Shown here piece by piece: positions 33,265 to 45,278 of a DNA stretch of 64,000 bases. Where the stretch lies: NCBI RefSeq assembly GCF_001540865.1, contig NC_033629.1:1325490-1389489 (forward strand), in the 5' to 3' direction. The translations under genes were made by a program, and so were the position numbers. The stretch comes from Ananas comosus. Taxonomy: Eukaryota; Streptophyta; Magnoliopsida; Poales; Bromeliaceae. Positions within the stretch are counted from its first letter, which is position 1. Each line of letters starts with the position of its first letter. The notes under the pieces are model-generated. The model worked only from the letters and a program-made list of their open reading frames with translations. It was not told where the DNA came from and searched no databases.

Positions 33265-34990
33265 ATATGAAGAGTGGAAATGGAGATCGACAAGGTGAAG
33301 AGGAATTGGTGGAAGAAGCAGTAGAAGATGAGGAGGACGTGGAGCTTCCCGGGTTTCGGTTTCACCCGACGGATGAAGAGCTTGTGGGGTTTTATCTACG
33401 TAGAAAGGTGGAGAAGAAGCAGCTGAGTATCGAGATCATAAAGGAGATGGATATATACAAGTATGATCCCTGGGATCTCCAACGTAAGTATATAGTTGCA
33501 CCAATGAATCTTTTTTGTTCTATTCTACTATAGTACCTGATCAATATGTTCTCGGTTTCAATAGTGATTAGTAGCATATTCTTTATAAAATGATCCAAAG
33601 AGAGCACCCAAAAGGTATTTAATTAGTAAAGAGTGTTACGGAAGATCAAAATGAGCGAAGGTATAGTTTAGATGTGCATGGTAGAGATCAAATAGATAAG
33701 GCGTGTGGAGAATTAGAAAGATGCTTAATTTATCTATTCCTGTTTACTTAAGAGCAAATGAGGTGATGCATTAGATCGATCAATTTGGGTCCAGACGATG
33801 GGTGTATATCGTACGAACCCTGACCCTAACTACACCAATTGCATCAGTCTATTCTATTTACTCTGGAGTAAACGGGAGTGAGGGTGATATTTATAGAGAC
33901 ACCAAGCTTTATTTTCACCCATTAAATGCTGATCTTTTATATCTTTTTTTTACTTTTAATTGCTTTTTAAAAGTCAGCTCAGTGGGCGGGGAGAAAGAAT
34001 GGTACTTCTTCTGCCTGAGGGGACGGAAATACAGGAACAGCATCAGGCCTAACAGGGTTACTGGGTCCGGATTTTGGAAGGCGACTGGCATCGATCGGCC
34101 GATATGTTCTTTGACCAAATCTGGCGAGTGCATCGGGCTCAAGAAGTCGTTAGTTTACTACCGAGGAAGCGCGGGAAAGGGCACGAAAACGGACTGGATG
34201 ATGCATGAGTTCCGCCTTCCACCGGCCGACAGCAAGAATGGCGACAATACAAACCCTTCCCTGCAAGAAGCTGTAAGATTTCTCGTACCTTAAATTCTTA
34301 GATGAACTCTTTTGAATGTACATACCATGCCTGAAAAGTTTGTCAGGAGCATGTTTGTGTTTGGCCGGACTTCTGAAACAACTATTTTACTCAATAAATA
34401 AGCTAGCTTTCGCACGCTCTAGCAAAAGTGTGCTGCTATAGTGGGTATAGCTCAAGAAGAGATTCTTGTTGAAAAAATAAGTAGTACTTATTTAAATGAC
34501 TCCACTTAAACTACACTTCTGAAGATCCACCGTATACATTTACTAACAGGAAATTTGGACGATATGCCGGATATTCAAGCGAAACATTACATATAAGAAG
34601 TACCCCCAAGATTGGAGAGAAGCGACGAGCAAGAAGATCCGGAGCGATGATGCGAGCTCAAAGTCGAATAGCTTCGAGTCCGAGTCCGGAGACGAATTGA
34701 TCAGGTGCTATAATGCAGCCCCTGTGATTTTGCCGCAGCAACAACCTGATGATCATCAGCGTAAGGTGGCCTACAACAACTTTGAAGAGAAAAACCAATA
34801 CATGTTCCAAGGACAATATTGGAACACAATAACACCCCAAACTCCATTAATGGCGTTTCATGCAAATAATAACACATACATTAATCCTCCCATGAATGAG
34901 TTTGTGAAGGACAATTGTTGGGATGAGCTTGGGAGAATAATGGAGGTTGTGACAGATCCAAGTGCAATTTGTGGATGGAGATATACTTAA
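33261..34990 (+). CDS. JUB1: NAC transcription factor, JUNGBRUNNEN1 (ANAC042)-like
   Basis: Exons 33261-33483, 33974-34272 and 34550-34990 give 320 residues. After an acidic N-terminus the NAC domain starts at about residue 29: [20 protein letters not shown] (A), [15 protein letters not shown] (B), [20 protein letters not shown] and [15 protein letters not shown] (C), [20 protein letters not shown] (D), [11 protein letters not shown] (E). The [20 protein letters not shown] string and the [10 protein letters not shown] block near the C-terminus fit the JUB1 group, regulators of senescence and stress tolerance. Exon 1 ends in phase 1, and the acceptor at 33973 gives [13 protein letters not shown], one of several possible small variants at this junction. 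An in-frame open stretch runs upstream through the GA repeat to 33015, but the TATA box argues for the ATG at 33261. Confidence 0.9.
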
Positions 34991-35365
34991 ATGAGCTTAT
35001 TGTGTCTCCTCTTATTTCCAATTTCATATGTAATTAACTTATGAGCTCAATGAGGGGGTATACAAATTAAAGCTTTCACACTGCTAGCTACGTACACACA
35101 TTAATTATGGGTTAGTTTACACAGAGTTGAGTGTAACCTTGTAATAATAGCTCAGAATATTTTTTTTTTTTTNATCCTCTGATGTATGGATATATATTAA
35201 AGAGAAAAATATAAAGTGATTTTCATAATATTATTTTCCTTTTCTCGCCCTTTTTTCCACTTTTTAATATAAATGCTTAGTTTCTTTTTCTTCTTTGCGT
35301 TCATCTCTTTCTCCTTTCACTAAGTATATATTAATCAAATTAAATTTACTATTTATAATTAAATA
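34991..35365 (+). other. NAC 3'UTR and spacer
   Basis: AT-rich 3' flank with a T run ending in an N at 35173. No gene seen. Confidence 0.4.
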
Positions 35366-35715
35366 GGTAAACTTCAAATACCACTCATATGGTTTTGCAC
35401 ATTCTCATTTTAGTACCCACTGGTTTAGAGTGTATTAAGTTAGTACCCTGTGGTTTCTTTTTTTTTTTTTTCGTCAACTCCTCCGTCAATATTTTGTTAA
35501 ATTATATACAAAAAACTTCAGATACCCCACATAGATTTATCGAATATTTACTTTAATACCCTTTAGTTTTAACTTTGTCACTGATTTAACGAAAAAAAAT
35601 TAGTACTATGGATAATAAAAAAAAAATCATAAGGTGCTAAATGGATACACTTTAAACCACAAAATACTAAAATGAGAAAATACGAAACCATATGGGTGGC
35701 ATTTAAAGTTTTACC
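35366..35715. mobile_element. MULE-type MITE (family A), copy 5, with 9-bp target duplication
   Basis: Starts GGTAAACTTCAAATACCAC and ends inverted (GGTGGCATTTAAAGTTTTACC). TAATTAAAT precedes it (35356-35364) and TAATTGAAT follows it (35716-35724), a 9-bp duplication with one mismatch, characteristic of Mutator-like elements. Confidence 0.8.
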
Positions 35716-37485
35716 TAATTGAATTTATGAATTTTAGGTCATTTATGTTAATAAAAAATCTGCAAAAATAACTCCTAGCCCTAACCCTACGTTAATCCTA
35801 TATTAGTAGAAGCACACATAATTATCTACAAGTACATTTTCTTTTTTTTTTCTAATAATAGATTGACACGTAATGCATGAGCACTGGTACCATGCGTCTT
35901 GAAATTGAAGGACACATATTTAGTGTGAAAATAGAATAAGTTCGAAAATGATGGATACTTCAAAAACTATTGAAACAATCAATCCACGTGCCTATCTTAT
36001 GAAAGTAATATGAGCATATTCATTCCCTATGAGACAAAATAATTTAATAAATTTATATGGCAATATCAAAATGGATCCAAAAAATCTATTCTACATGCCT
36101 ATATGCTAAAACTGGTTGTCACTTGTCAAAAGAGATAAAATTAAAAAAGGAAACTATTCTCTCGTGCACACATTCAAACATTACAATTATTAATTTGAAT
36201 AGTCAAACAGTAGACAAGTACACACTGGTGATTCTGGTCTCGTCTCTCACTATTGTGTTGAAAACACATTCCATATGAAGACTTTTTTACGACAAGCATA
36301 TTAAATATAGTAACTAAATTTAAACATTTTAGACTAGTAATTTAGACATAACGAGTTATTAACGCTGATAGGCGGAGTCGCTATAGTTAGTATCAAAACT
36401 GATTTACCAGTCGAAAGTGTGAAATGAGCCTCACATTCCCAAAAGTGTGAGGTGGGTGCGAGAAACTTACACGTGATGTGTGACGGATGCACTAAAACTA
36501 AAAAGTAGGCTTAAATATTTTAGATTATCGGTTTGGGTCTAATAAATTATCAGTGTTAGTGGGCCAGACCTTTACATAGTCATAGAGCTCATCAGCCAAA
36601 AATATGTATTGTAGTTAAAGGTAACCAATCAAATGATCAAGCATAACACTTGCTTCATTTAATGATGAATGTGAAATTATACACTAAATCTCAAATTTTA
36701 CACCATAGGAAAAGAACATAACACTAAATTATCAATATCAGAAAATGTGGTGGGGATTGCTTTTGTTTTCAACTAGGAAAAGCTATGAAATCAAGTCTTA
36801 GTTGCGGAATTTTACAGCAGTTTCATTTTGCATGAGTTGCGTGAGTTTAATCCATAAAATGCAGATTGGCCCACCCAGACAAATCTCATCAACCCTAGAT
36901 TAGCCGTTTACGAATTGAATTTGAATATTCCGAGTACTAATCAGTTTGACATGTACAATCCAATTCAAAATGCACCAACCAACTTTGGAAGTCAAGATAT
37001 TTCTACCATGGGGTTTTTGAATTCCATACGTCGGCTATTCAATTCGACGGGTTGGGTATAGTCTAGTCCAGTATGCATACAAAACAAAGGGAGGGTCAAG
37101 AAAAAGAAAAGTAAAAGCCCCTCAGAATTCATAGATGCAATACAACCTCTGAAGCAGTTAAAATCAACATAGTCGAAACAGAAACTAGAATGATCTTAAG
37201 CAAAAATGAACTGAACTAGTAATGCATACCAGAAAACTATTTGGCATCAAAAGCATTGATGACTTCTAAGTTTCTTTTTGTACAAGAACAAGCAGCAAAA
37301 ACTAATACCTCATTTTTTGATGCTGCTGGTTGCTGATGGCAGAAGTAAACTGGAATGAGCAACAGAAACCACCGCTTGGAAAAAAAAAACCAACTATTGC
37401 AACACTGCCTTAATGACACATCAAGAACTCGAAGAGCTACGATCACAGACTAGCAACGACGGAGCAAGAAATATGACTAGAAGTT
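35716..37485. other. spacer with a probable LTR-retrotransposon remnant
   Basis: No gene. Between about 36320 and 36590 a phrase of the type TTTTAGATTATCGGTTTGG, AATAAATTATCAGTGTTAG, GGGCCAGACC occurs twice in direct order (near 36325 and 36515). It resembles wording seen in monocot LTRs; this assignment is weak. The end of the stretch is the 3' flank of the JASON-like gene. Confidence 0.35.
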
Positions 37486-40400
37486 TCAGGATGCTGCTGT
37501 ATCACTTTCCTCACCTTCATCCCTGAACTCAATTGATTTCCCATTAGAATGTTTCCTAGAAAGAAAAGAACAAACCAGCAAATTAAGTTAAACATAAGGC
37601 GGAGAAGAGTGCTTTCGAGATTTTGTTATTTTTCCGGATAGGACAAGAAAGCTTCGACAGTTGGCAATAACGCTTCTAAGTAGTAGTTCTTATACTTTCC
37701 AACTTCGTGCTGCTTATGGTTATCAGCATGAAGAGCAGGAAAGTATCCACCTAACAATCTTTTTTCGTCCAATCACCTATCTGGTTTTGGGAAATCCAAC
37801 AAAAGAAATGCAAAGAGTTCTTTTTGCTGACTAATTCATGTATACTTTTGCAAATATATAAGTACAAGGGAGTTGATTGCTGTGACACATTGTGAAGGAT
37901 AGGTTGGATCAACTTTTGATTTTTTTATTTATTTCATTTAGAAATAAACTTAGCTGAAAATGTAAATCAACTAGGATTCGAACTAGGGACCTCAGGTACC
38001 AACCATCAAGCCCTTTGCCACTTGCGCTAGGAACAGTCGGTAACTTTTGAATAATTAAGCTCAGAAGTCTAATCCCTGAGAGCTAATTAAACTAGGACGA
38101 AAAAAAAATCAATGGTGGAAAAAAAAATAGCTGTAGATAATTTACAGTGAGATTGAAATCGTATATGTAATTTACGGTATGATAAAATTGTGATTAAAAC
38201 CTTTGGGACTGTAGTTTCTCTTCTGATAAAGCCTTCTCTAGCCTCTCCTCAAACGGGGTGGCATGCCAGCTTACTTTCTGATCCTGCTCTTATAATGCAA
38301 GATTTACTTAGATACAACTCGGGTTAATATTCATAGCACCGCAAAGGCTAAAAGATGGGAATGAACATCCTACCTCTTTATACTTGTTCGTCGAGTTGGG
38401 GATGCCATTTCCGTCCCACCACTTTGGAGGAACAGGATCTGATTCTTCCTCATTCCAATGTGCAGCAACCATTCCGATAATAGGCCTGTCCACATCAGAG
38501 CTCATTCCAGATTGAGACCTGGACTTTGGAGATATCTCGTACCTCCCTCCACTATTAGCCACTGGGGGTTTCAACCATTGAGATAAACTGGGAACAGCAA
38601 GTTCTGGATCATCCTGGTTTAATGGTCCCTTTGCTCTATTGGCCCAAGGTGTCACTGCATTTCTTTGACTCTCCCTAAATGCATGGTTTCCACACAATTC
38701 TGAATCTGTATGTTCTGAAGCTTGAGATAGGTTGTGTACAGGATTTAAAACTGGATACATGTATTGTGTACAGATTCTAGCGTTTTTTCTGGTTTTGAGT
38801 GACTCTTGATCAGCTGGATAAGCAGTTGCTGGAGTTTGCATTTCCTCAGTCAGTTTTAACAGCATCGGAAAGGGTTCACATTTAGAACCAAAGGATGGAA
38901 GATGGCTTTCTTTGCTTTCTTGCGGTGATGTATTCGAAGTTACACTGCCAATCCGACACTTGAGACCAGAGTCATGTTTTACCGTACTCTCGTGCTGCAC
39001 TGAGGTTTGATGTCCCTTGCTAATAGAGCTACAATGAAGCCAAAACAGTTCATTCTGAATATTTTCCTGTTCAATTATTTGCTTAAACTAATAGGAGAGG
39101 TAAGCAGATAGCTGTACCTTCCATTTTCTGAAACTTCAGCAACTTGTTGTCCTTCAGTAAAAAGTGCTTTACCAGTTATACCAGGGAGCCATGAGCGAAC
39201 AGGAGGCACACCACCCTGATCAAGAGTTTCAGCATTTCCACTTTCAGATGCTTTTCGAATTTCTTCTGGTGTTTCTAGTAAAGTGCCAAAAGATTTAAGA
39301 AACTTGGCCTGTCAAAACTTCTTAATTCAGCATATGAATGTCCAAGAGTTAACGATTTGAAGAAAGAGTAGTAATTATATCTGAAAAAGGTGTCAACCGA
39401 TCAGCCCCGAGAAGTAGAGATACATAAAATAGTTCCAAAGGAATTCCAATTTACATTCTCGCTATTAGATACAGGTAATAACACTTTAGGACCTTAGCCT
39501 TAAACTTCAGATGCATGTACATGCAGTCGAATTGCCAGCAAAATAAAATAGCGAGTTACATGCTAACTTGTTGCAATCAGATTTGGTGTAATGATCTATG
39601 AAAAATTAAAATGGGTTTGATACATTTACAAACCGGTCTTAATTATAATCAGTGTGTGCAATCTATTTTAATAAGAGAGACATGATTGCTGGAGAAATTT
39701 AACCACTTTATACTACCAAAATACATTTTCTATCCAATGAGTGAACTACCATCAGCAACAAATGAGTGGCGTGCTTACCAGCTCGACGGAAGCATTTAAG
39801 TTTTGTATGGAGGGGCGTGATAATCTGATGACAAAGAGGAAAAGCCAACTATATATCATCGAGTGCAAACTCTAGTAGATGATACATGGACTATCTTATA
39901 GATACTTTAAACAGGCCTACACTGCCGTTACACAATGATCGATTTCCAAGCGGACCAATTAGTACGAAATGGACGATTCTAATCTTATTAATCAGCTCAA
40001 AATATATTGATTGTTTATACAATAATGATAATAAATCATAGTTGGTAAAACACCAGAGGGATAAAATTGCAAACTAGCGGTTGCATTTGCACTAAAACAA
40101 GCATAGATCAATGTGAAACTCTTTCTGCAAAAGATGAACCATTTGACCAACATAAACCATCAAATTAACATATACATAATAATTGCATTAAAATACAAAA
40201 CACAAGCACCACAAGAAACTTGTTTGAATGGAAAATTGAGTTGTGCAAACGCATACCTCATCCTTGAGTTCTCTATCTGACCTCTCTTTATCACGCCTCT
40301 CTTGTGAATTTTGATACAAGCTTTTTTCACAGGGAGAACCTTTATCTTCACATACGAAAATTGAACCAAAATAAAAAATTAGCTACTAAAAAGCAAATTT

Positions 40401-40703
40401 ATTACTAATTACAACAAAAAATCACACCAAATTACTCAAATTAGGCACACGATCATGATCATTACCTTCCCGTAAGAAAATAGCTGCTAATTGATTCTTC
40501 GACACCAATTTCTCCCCATTAATCTGCCGATTCCACAACAAAATAACCAAAAATACACGCCTCAAAACAAACTCATGCAATAAAACCTTAAAATAACACA
40601 TAAATCCGCCACAAACCTTGTTCGCGGAAGCAATCGAGCTGGAGATGAAGTGATCCCCTCGATCATCATCTTTGATCCGGAAACAACCAAACAAGCATCC
40701 CAT
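37486..40703 (-). CDS. JASON: JASON-like protein (meiotic organelle-band/spindle factor family)
   Basis: Seven exons on the minus strand: 40703-40617, 40523-40466, 40345-40257, 39308-39118, 39028-38374, 38283-38201, 37555-37486. They give 410 residues, all junctions in frame. The N-terminus MGCLFGCFRIKDD is the JASON signature, with a Gly-2/Cys start that could be lipidated. Conserved blocks follow: KLVSKNQLAAIFLRE, RELKDEAKFLKSFGTLLETP with EEIRKAS, VRSWLPG, and near the C-terminus VSWHATPFEERLEKALSE. In Arabidopsis, JASON keeps an organelle band between the two male meiosis II spindles, so its loss gives unreduced pollen. The acidic tail EFRDEGEESDTAAS ends the chain. Intron 6 contains a tRNA-derived SINE. 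Confidence 0.9.
37922..38047 (-). mobile_element. tRNA-derived SINE, copy 3, in a JASON-like gene intron
   Basis: On the minus strand: GACTGTTCCTAGCGCAAGTG (A box TAGCGCAAGTGG), GGGCTTGATGGTTGGTACC, then AGTTCGAATCCTAG (B box) about 33 bp later, a body with CAGCTAAGTTTATTTC, and an A-rich tail AAATAAAAAAATC. It is the best preserved promoter region of the three copies and lies in the same direction as the host gene. Confidence 0.8.
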
Positions 40704-42445
40704 TCCGAGCGGAGATCGAAGCCCTAGAAACCTCCGCGATCGAGCTAGGGTTTTCGCCGAGCCCCTTCGAATCGCGAGCTTCGGAGAGCTCGTAGTGATC
40801 GAGAGAGTGAGGAGGCGTAGTTTGGAATTTGGTGTTTATACGTGTGCGTTTTAATTGAGGAAATTTGAAATTGAAATTGGGTGCCACGAGTGAGAGAGAG
40901 CGAAAATGATTTGAAAAAAAAAAATAAAAAAATATTGGGGAAATTTTTTGACCGTTTCATGGCGTATTTGGTGTGGGGCCCCTTGTCTTATCAATGAGTG
41001 GATCCGCAAAAAATATTTGACCCGCTCCGGTACCAAAGTACCAACTCATATATAGTACCAAAAATGGCAAAGATCCTTTTTTTTTTTCTTGAGAATAATA
41101 ATATTACATTCATAATTTTTTTTTAAATAATGCGATCTAATACATTTTTAAAAAAAAAGTGAATATAATTCTTGCACTTTTTAATTTAAAAGTCAATATT
41201 TTACAATTATTCTAGTAATTTTTTTAATATTAAAAGTTTAAGAGTGTTGTTTACCATTTTGAATTAAAGTGTGAGATATGCACACTCATTTTTTGGATTT
41301 TTATATAGCATTTTCTTCTTCTTCTTTTTTTACGTATATATATTATAGTTGGTGTAAAAATACATAGTTCGGATTTATTTTTTAATTTCAAATTTATGTG
41401 TTAGTTAGTATTAGGAAAAATTCAATCACATGCTTTTAATGCTTAAGAAAAAATAACAATGTATAAAACTTATCTCAACTATCATTCATTTTGATCTGAC
41501 TATCCAACTTTTAAAAATATAAATTTTTCTATCTAAGTTTTTAATTTATTTGATTGACTATAAGTTTAAATTTGAATACATCATTTATATTTACAAATTC
41601 AATTAATATATTTTACATAATTTATTTATTTACATAAATTAACTTAAATTTTGTATCTAAAGATATTTGAATCAGAAAATTTTAAAATTTAGATAATCTA
41701 ATCAAAATGGTGAATAGTTCACATAAGTTCTATATAATTTTACGAATAAAAGAAAGTGATTTTCCATATTTATAGGTAAAAAGTATAAAACTAAAAGCAA
41801 ACAACAAAGAGAGCAAACAAACTTGTATCATTTAAAATTTAAGTTCACGGACTCTTTCCACTCCATAAATTTGCTTCAAACTCCCAACCTCAGCTGTTTT
41901 TGGATCTAACCATTTTAATGGAATTTATTGAATAAACAAACAAGAAGAGGGGGGAAAAAACATCTTGCAGAAGAATTGTATGACTCTGCGACAACGACTA
42001 CAATTCAAAACATCAATGGAAAAAAGGTTGTAAGACGAAAAATGATGCAATAAATAAGAAATTTCACTTGATTTTTCCGATTATTTAGTTATGTTAAAAA
42101 TTCGCAGAAATCACTTCAAGGGAACTAAAACAAAAAAAAAAAAACAAAAGAAAAGAAGCAACAATCGATTCAACTGCGGTTCTTCATCAACCTGTTGCGT
42201 CACATAATGCATCTATGAACAAGTAACTTGGTTCCAACTTACTTTCCAAAAATGGTACACTTCTAAATGCGAAATTTAAGAGGATAAAAAGGAAATTGCT
42301 TCATTACTTCTTGGATAACTATCCTCTTAACATGATCACCGTATTGTAGGTCGACAAACTACCGTGGCAAGCGAGAAAACTCTATTTAGGTGAAACTGAT
42401 TTCTCCATTTCGCCCTCTTCGAGAAGCGAGAACTCTCAACCTTAT
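40704..42445. other. JASON-like promoter and AT-rich spacer
   Basis: The first 200 bases include the likely JASON-like 5'UTR and promoter. The remainder is strongly AT-rich, with poly-A and poly-T runs and no gene, and ends at the 3'UTR of the DUF1068 gene. Confidence 0.4.
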
Positions 42446-44133
42446 TCATTGAGACTTTACATTCCCCGGTTTCCACCCTTTTTGTCGAGCCCTTAATTCC
42501 CACAATGCGGTGAGCTTCTTCTGTTCGAGCAATGTGGCCTCGGCCCTCTCTCGTGCCTCCTCGCAGGTGTCCATTCCTGAGCTGCACTTGTCGGCTTCCT
42601 TTTGATACTGTGATGCCAACTTCTTCGCCTCGAGTAATGTCACGTCAGCACGCTGCTCTGCTTCCGTCGCCTCCTCTTCTCTCAACTTCAATTCTTCTGT
42701 GAGGAGGTCTGTGAAATTCTTGTCCATTTCTTCGCTAACCTCCGGGTCGCGTTTCGCACAATCTGCGGAAAAGAATTAAGTACTAATATAGTTGAGAAAA
42801 CAAATGAAGTTATAAGAGGATTTGGTTCATCGGGGATTCATTTAAACCACTTTGTGCAAAGCAGGTCCATCATTGTAAGCACTAATTCATAAAGGGTCCG
42901 CTATTAAAATTCTATTTCAGCTATTTCGTTCTGATTAGGACGGTTCCTTGCTAAACGAAGTGAAATCACATTTTTATTACCATTTTCTCAATATTAAAAT
43001 GCAAGAGAGGTGGCAATGGAAGTTAAAATGCAAGAGAGGCGGCAATTTTGATGGTCGCTTGTTTACTTCACCGATCAACAGATAGATAACTGATCCGTAT
43101 TGTATTGGTACACCAAATTTTCTTGTGTTTGATGATCGGTGAAGTAAACAAGCGACCATCAAAATTGGAATCGTCTAATGCACATGACATGAAGGTAACT
43201 GGTGTCTGAAGAAGCAGTGTACTTTGAGGCGTTTGTTACCGTTCAAGAGCAGCAGTTTCTGGTGAATAAAAGTAAACCTACCTGTGAATGTTCCTCATGA
43301 TCTGAAATTACCGTAATCTGTAGGAAGGCTCAGAAATAGAAATTTCCTTGAGGTAGCTCCTGTCAATATCAGATGAAAAATCTTTTTCTCCATCTTTAAG
43401 GGGATTGGCACGCTAATTAACCAACCTACTTTTGGAATTTAAGCAGATCAATGGTGAAAATAACTGGGAAAAGAGAACTCCTGTTTTACGTGACTCAATT
43501 TTACCATCTGCGCAATTTTACTGATAAAAAGTTCCACGAAATTAACAAAAATGCAAGTCAAATTGAACTAATCAAATCATGAGAACAGCATATAACCAGC
43601 AAATTTGCACTAATGACACAAATTCAACAAATAAATAAGACATTTGCAATTGCTTTTAGTCCACTCGAGCAATTAACCTCAATAACTACTTGATACCTCC
43701 GAAAGAAACTGGAAATTGAAATGATAATAACCTGTGATCGAGACGTTGCTCAACTCTGCAATCAGAAACAGGAAATCAGCGTCAGTACACTCGATCTAAC
43801 AAAAAAACAAGTAAAATTGGGGAAGAAATGAAACTCGGATCTCGCAGATGCGCCACCGATCTCGTCGAATCCAAGGGAAAATTGGCACAGATCTCACATC
43901 TTCGAAGTGAAATCACAGGGTAAAGAGGAAGAGGTAAAAGGACCGGCACCTTCGGGGAGGGAGAGGAGGGGTTGGGAGGAGCAATCGCAGGAGCAGGGGG
44001 GGCACGAGGAGGAGCCGCCGAGGGCTTCGACGAGGTGCCAATAGAGAGGGGGCCCGACGATGTACGCCGCTAACCCTAGCCCCATCACCACGAGTATCGC
44101 CTTCAACAGGCTAGGGTTTAGGGCCCCCGCCAT
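42446..44133 (-). CDS. DUF1068 membrane protein, NKS1/ELMO-type
   Basis: Exons 44133-43950, 43755-43732 and 42762-42446 encode 174 residues; junctions are in phase. A membrane helix spans about residues 9-32, then a Cys cluster CPPCSCDCSSQPLLSLPE. A short linker exon leads to DCAKRDPEVSEEMDKNFTDL and a long heptad-rich segment (LLTEELKLREEE through KKLASQYQKEADKC, CEEARERAEATLLEQKKL) ending ELRARQKGWK. These blocks define plant DUF1068 proteins. Arabidopsis members NKS1/ELMO sit in the Golgi and scaffold pectin-synthesis enzymes, affecting cell adhesion. The present gene is probably the same type, by family resemblance. Intron 2 contains a perfect inverted repeat. Confidence 0.9.
43043..43167. 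repeat. perfect 35-bp inverted repeat with 55-bp loop
   Basis: Left arm 43043-43077 and right arm 43133-43167 are exact reverse complements (for example CTTGTTTACTTCACCGATCA against TGATCGGTGAAGTAAACAAG). It lies in intron 2 of the DUF1068 gene. Just before it, AAAATGCAAGAGAGG and GGCAAT occur twice in direct order. Confidence 0.85.
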
Positions 44134-44417
44134 TATCGTTCACCTCCGAGCTCGCCGATCGAGAGTGAGAGAGGTGAGTGGTGAATGGTGCGCGGATTCG
44201 GAGGAATTATTACGAACCGCGTCGGTCGTGGTTAAAATACGCGCCCAATAATAAATGTTAGTGGGTTTGGACCAGATTCGGTAAATGGGTCGGGCGTGAA
44301 TTTTGCTCGGACTCGTTAGTGGATTCGGACCGGATTCCGGTATTCTTTTTTTTTAAAAAAAAATTAATACCAAAAATAAAAATTAGGAATTTAGGATAGA
44401 TGTTTATAAGAGAGTTT
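44134..44417. promoter_or_regulatory. upstream region of the DUF1068 gene
   Basis: Presumed promoter and 5'UTR. A GATTCGG/GGACC-type motif (GGGTTTGGACCAGATTCGG, GTGGATTCGGACCGGATTC) occurs twice, possibly a diverged repeat. Confidence 0.35.
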
Positions 44418-44683
44418 ATTAGGACAAAAATTTGGTAGGCATCTGTCCCCAAACAAATCCCCAAACAACTGGACGGAGCCTGTGAGTGTGTGTCCGGACG
44501 TCCATTACCACAGCCCCTTTCTCCTTTTTCTCCCTCTCTCTCTCTCTAAAAAATAAAGCCCAGAAATTTTTTTTTCTTTTTCTTTGCTGTTTCCGAGGGT
44601 TGCGATGGACGCCGCGTGGTCGGCATCGTCCCCAAACAATTTTATCTGGGGATGATGCCCATCAAATTTTTGTCTAATTTACT
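44418..44683. mobile_element. small MITE, type unassigned
   Basis: Left end TTAGGACAAAAATTTGGTAG, then GTCCCCAAACAA. The right end is inverted: GGGGATGATGCCCATC then AAATTTTTGTCTAATTTACT. Interior GC-mixed with a TC run. No coding capacity. Confidence 0.6.
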
Positions 44684-45278
44684 AGGTGTTGTTGCATAGA
44701 TTGTTTTATAATTTTTTATTATAAAACCTATAAAATAAATCAAATTTTAATGATTATATATTTGAGTGTAAATGATGTGTAGATAGTATGATAATTTACT
44801 TAAAAAAAAAACGAAAAAAAGAATAGCCTCCCAGAATTCCAAAAAAAAAAAAAAAAACGTACAGAACTATTGATTATTATAAATTAGCTACCTAATTTTT
44901 TAAAATTTTAATTTTAATATTCTAATTTGTTTTTTGAGTCAGTTTAAATACTTTAACTTCAAAATTTATACTAGAAATTTACTTTAATAAATATACAGTT
45001 GCGAAATTTACTTGAAATATATTAACACAATCTATAAAGATAAATAATATATTTAAATTTTAAAATTAAAATATACTGACTCAAATCAAATAAATAAAAA
45101 AAATTAATAACAAAGTTAAAATATTAAATATTAAATAACTGGTTTAAAATAATTCATAATTTAGAAAAATTGCTTTTTGAAAAGAAAAAATCTTCTATGG
45201 GCCGTGTGCCATGTGTCCACTAGTTTGGTTCACGCGAGGACGTGGTAGACCGGGTCGGAGAAATTTGTGACACGACAC
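44684..45278. other. AT-rich spacer
   Basis: No gene. A poly-A run lies near 44841-44857. Confidence 0.35.

Noticed and set aside
36057..36278. 73-codon frame in an LTR-like neighbourhood
   Set aside because: No retroelement motif could be confirmed; considered chance.
42977..43162. 61-codon minus-strand frame over the inverted repeat
   Set aside because: Lies in an intron and is created by the repeat; no protein features.
43043..43167. microRNA precursor
   Set aside because: A perfect long stem with no conserved miRNA recognised; more like a recent inverted duplication. Small-RNA data would be needed.
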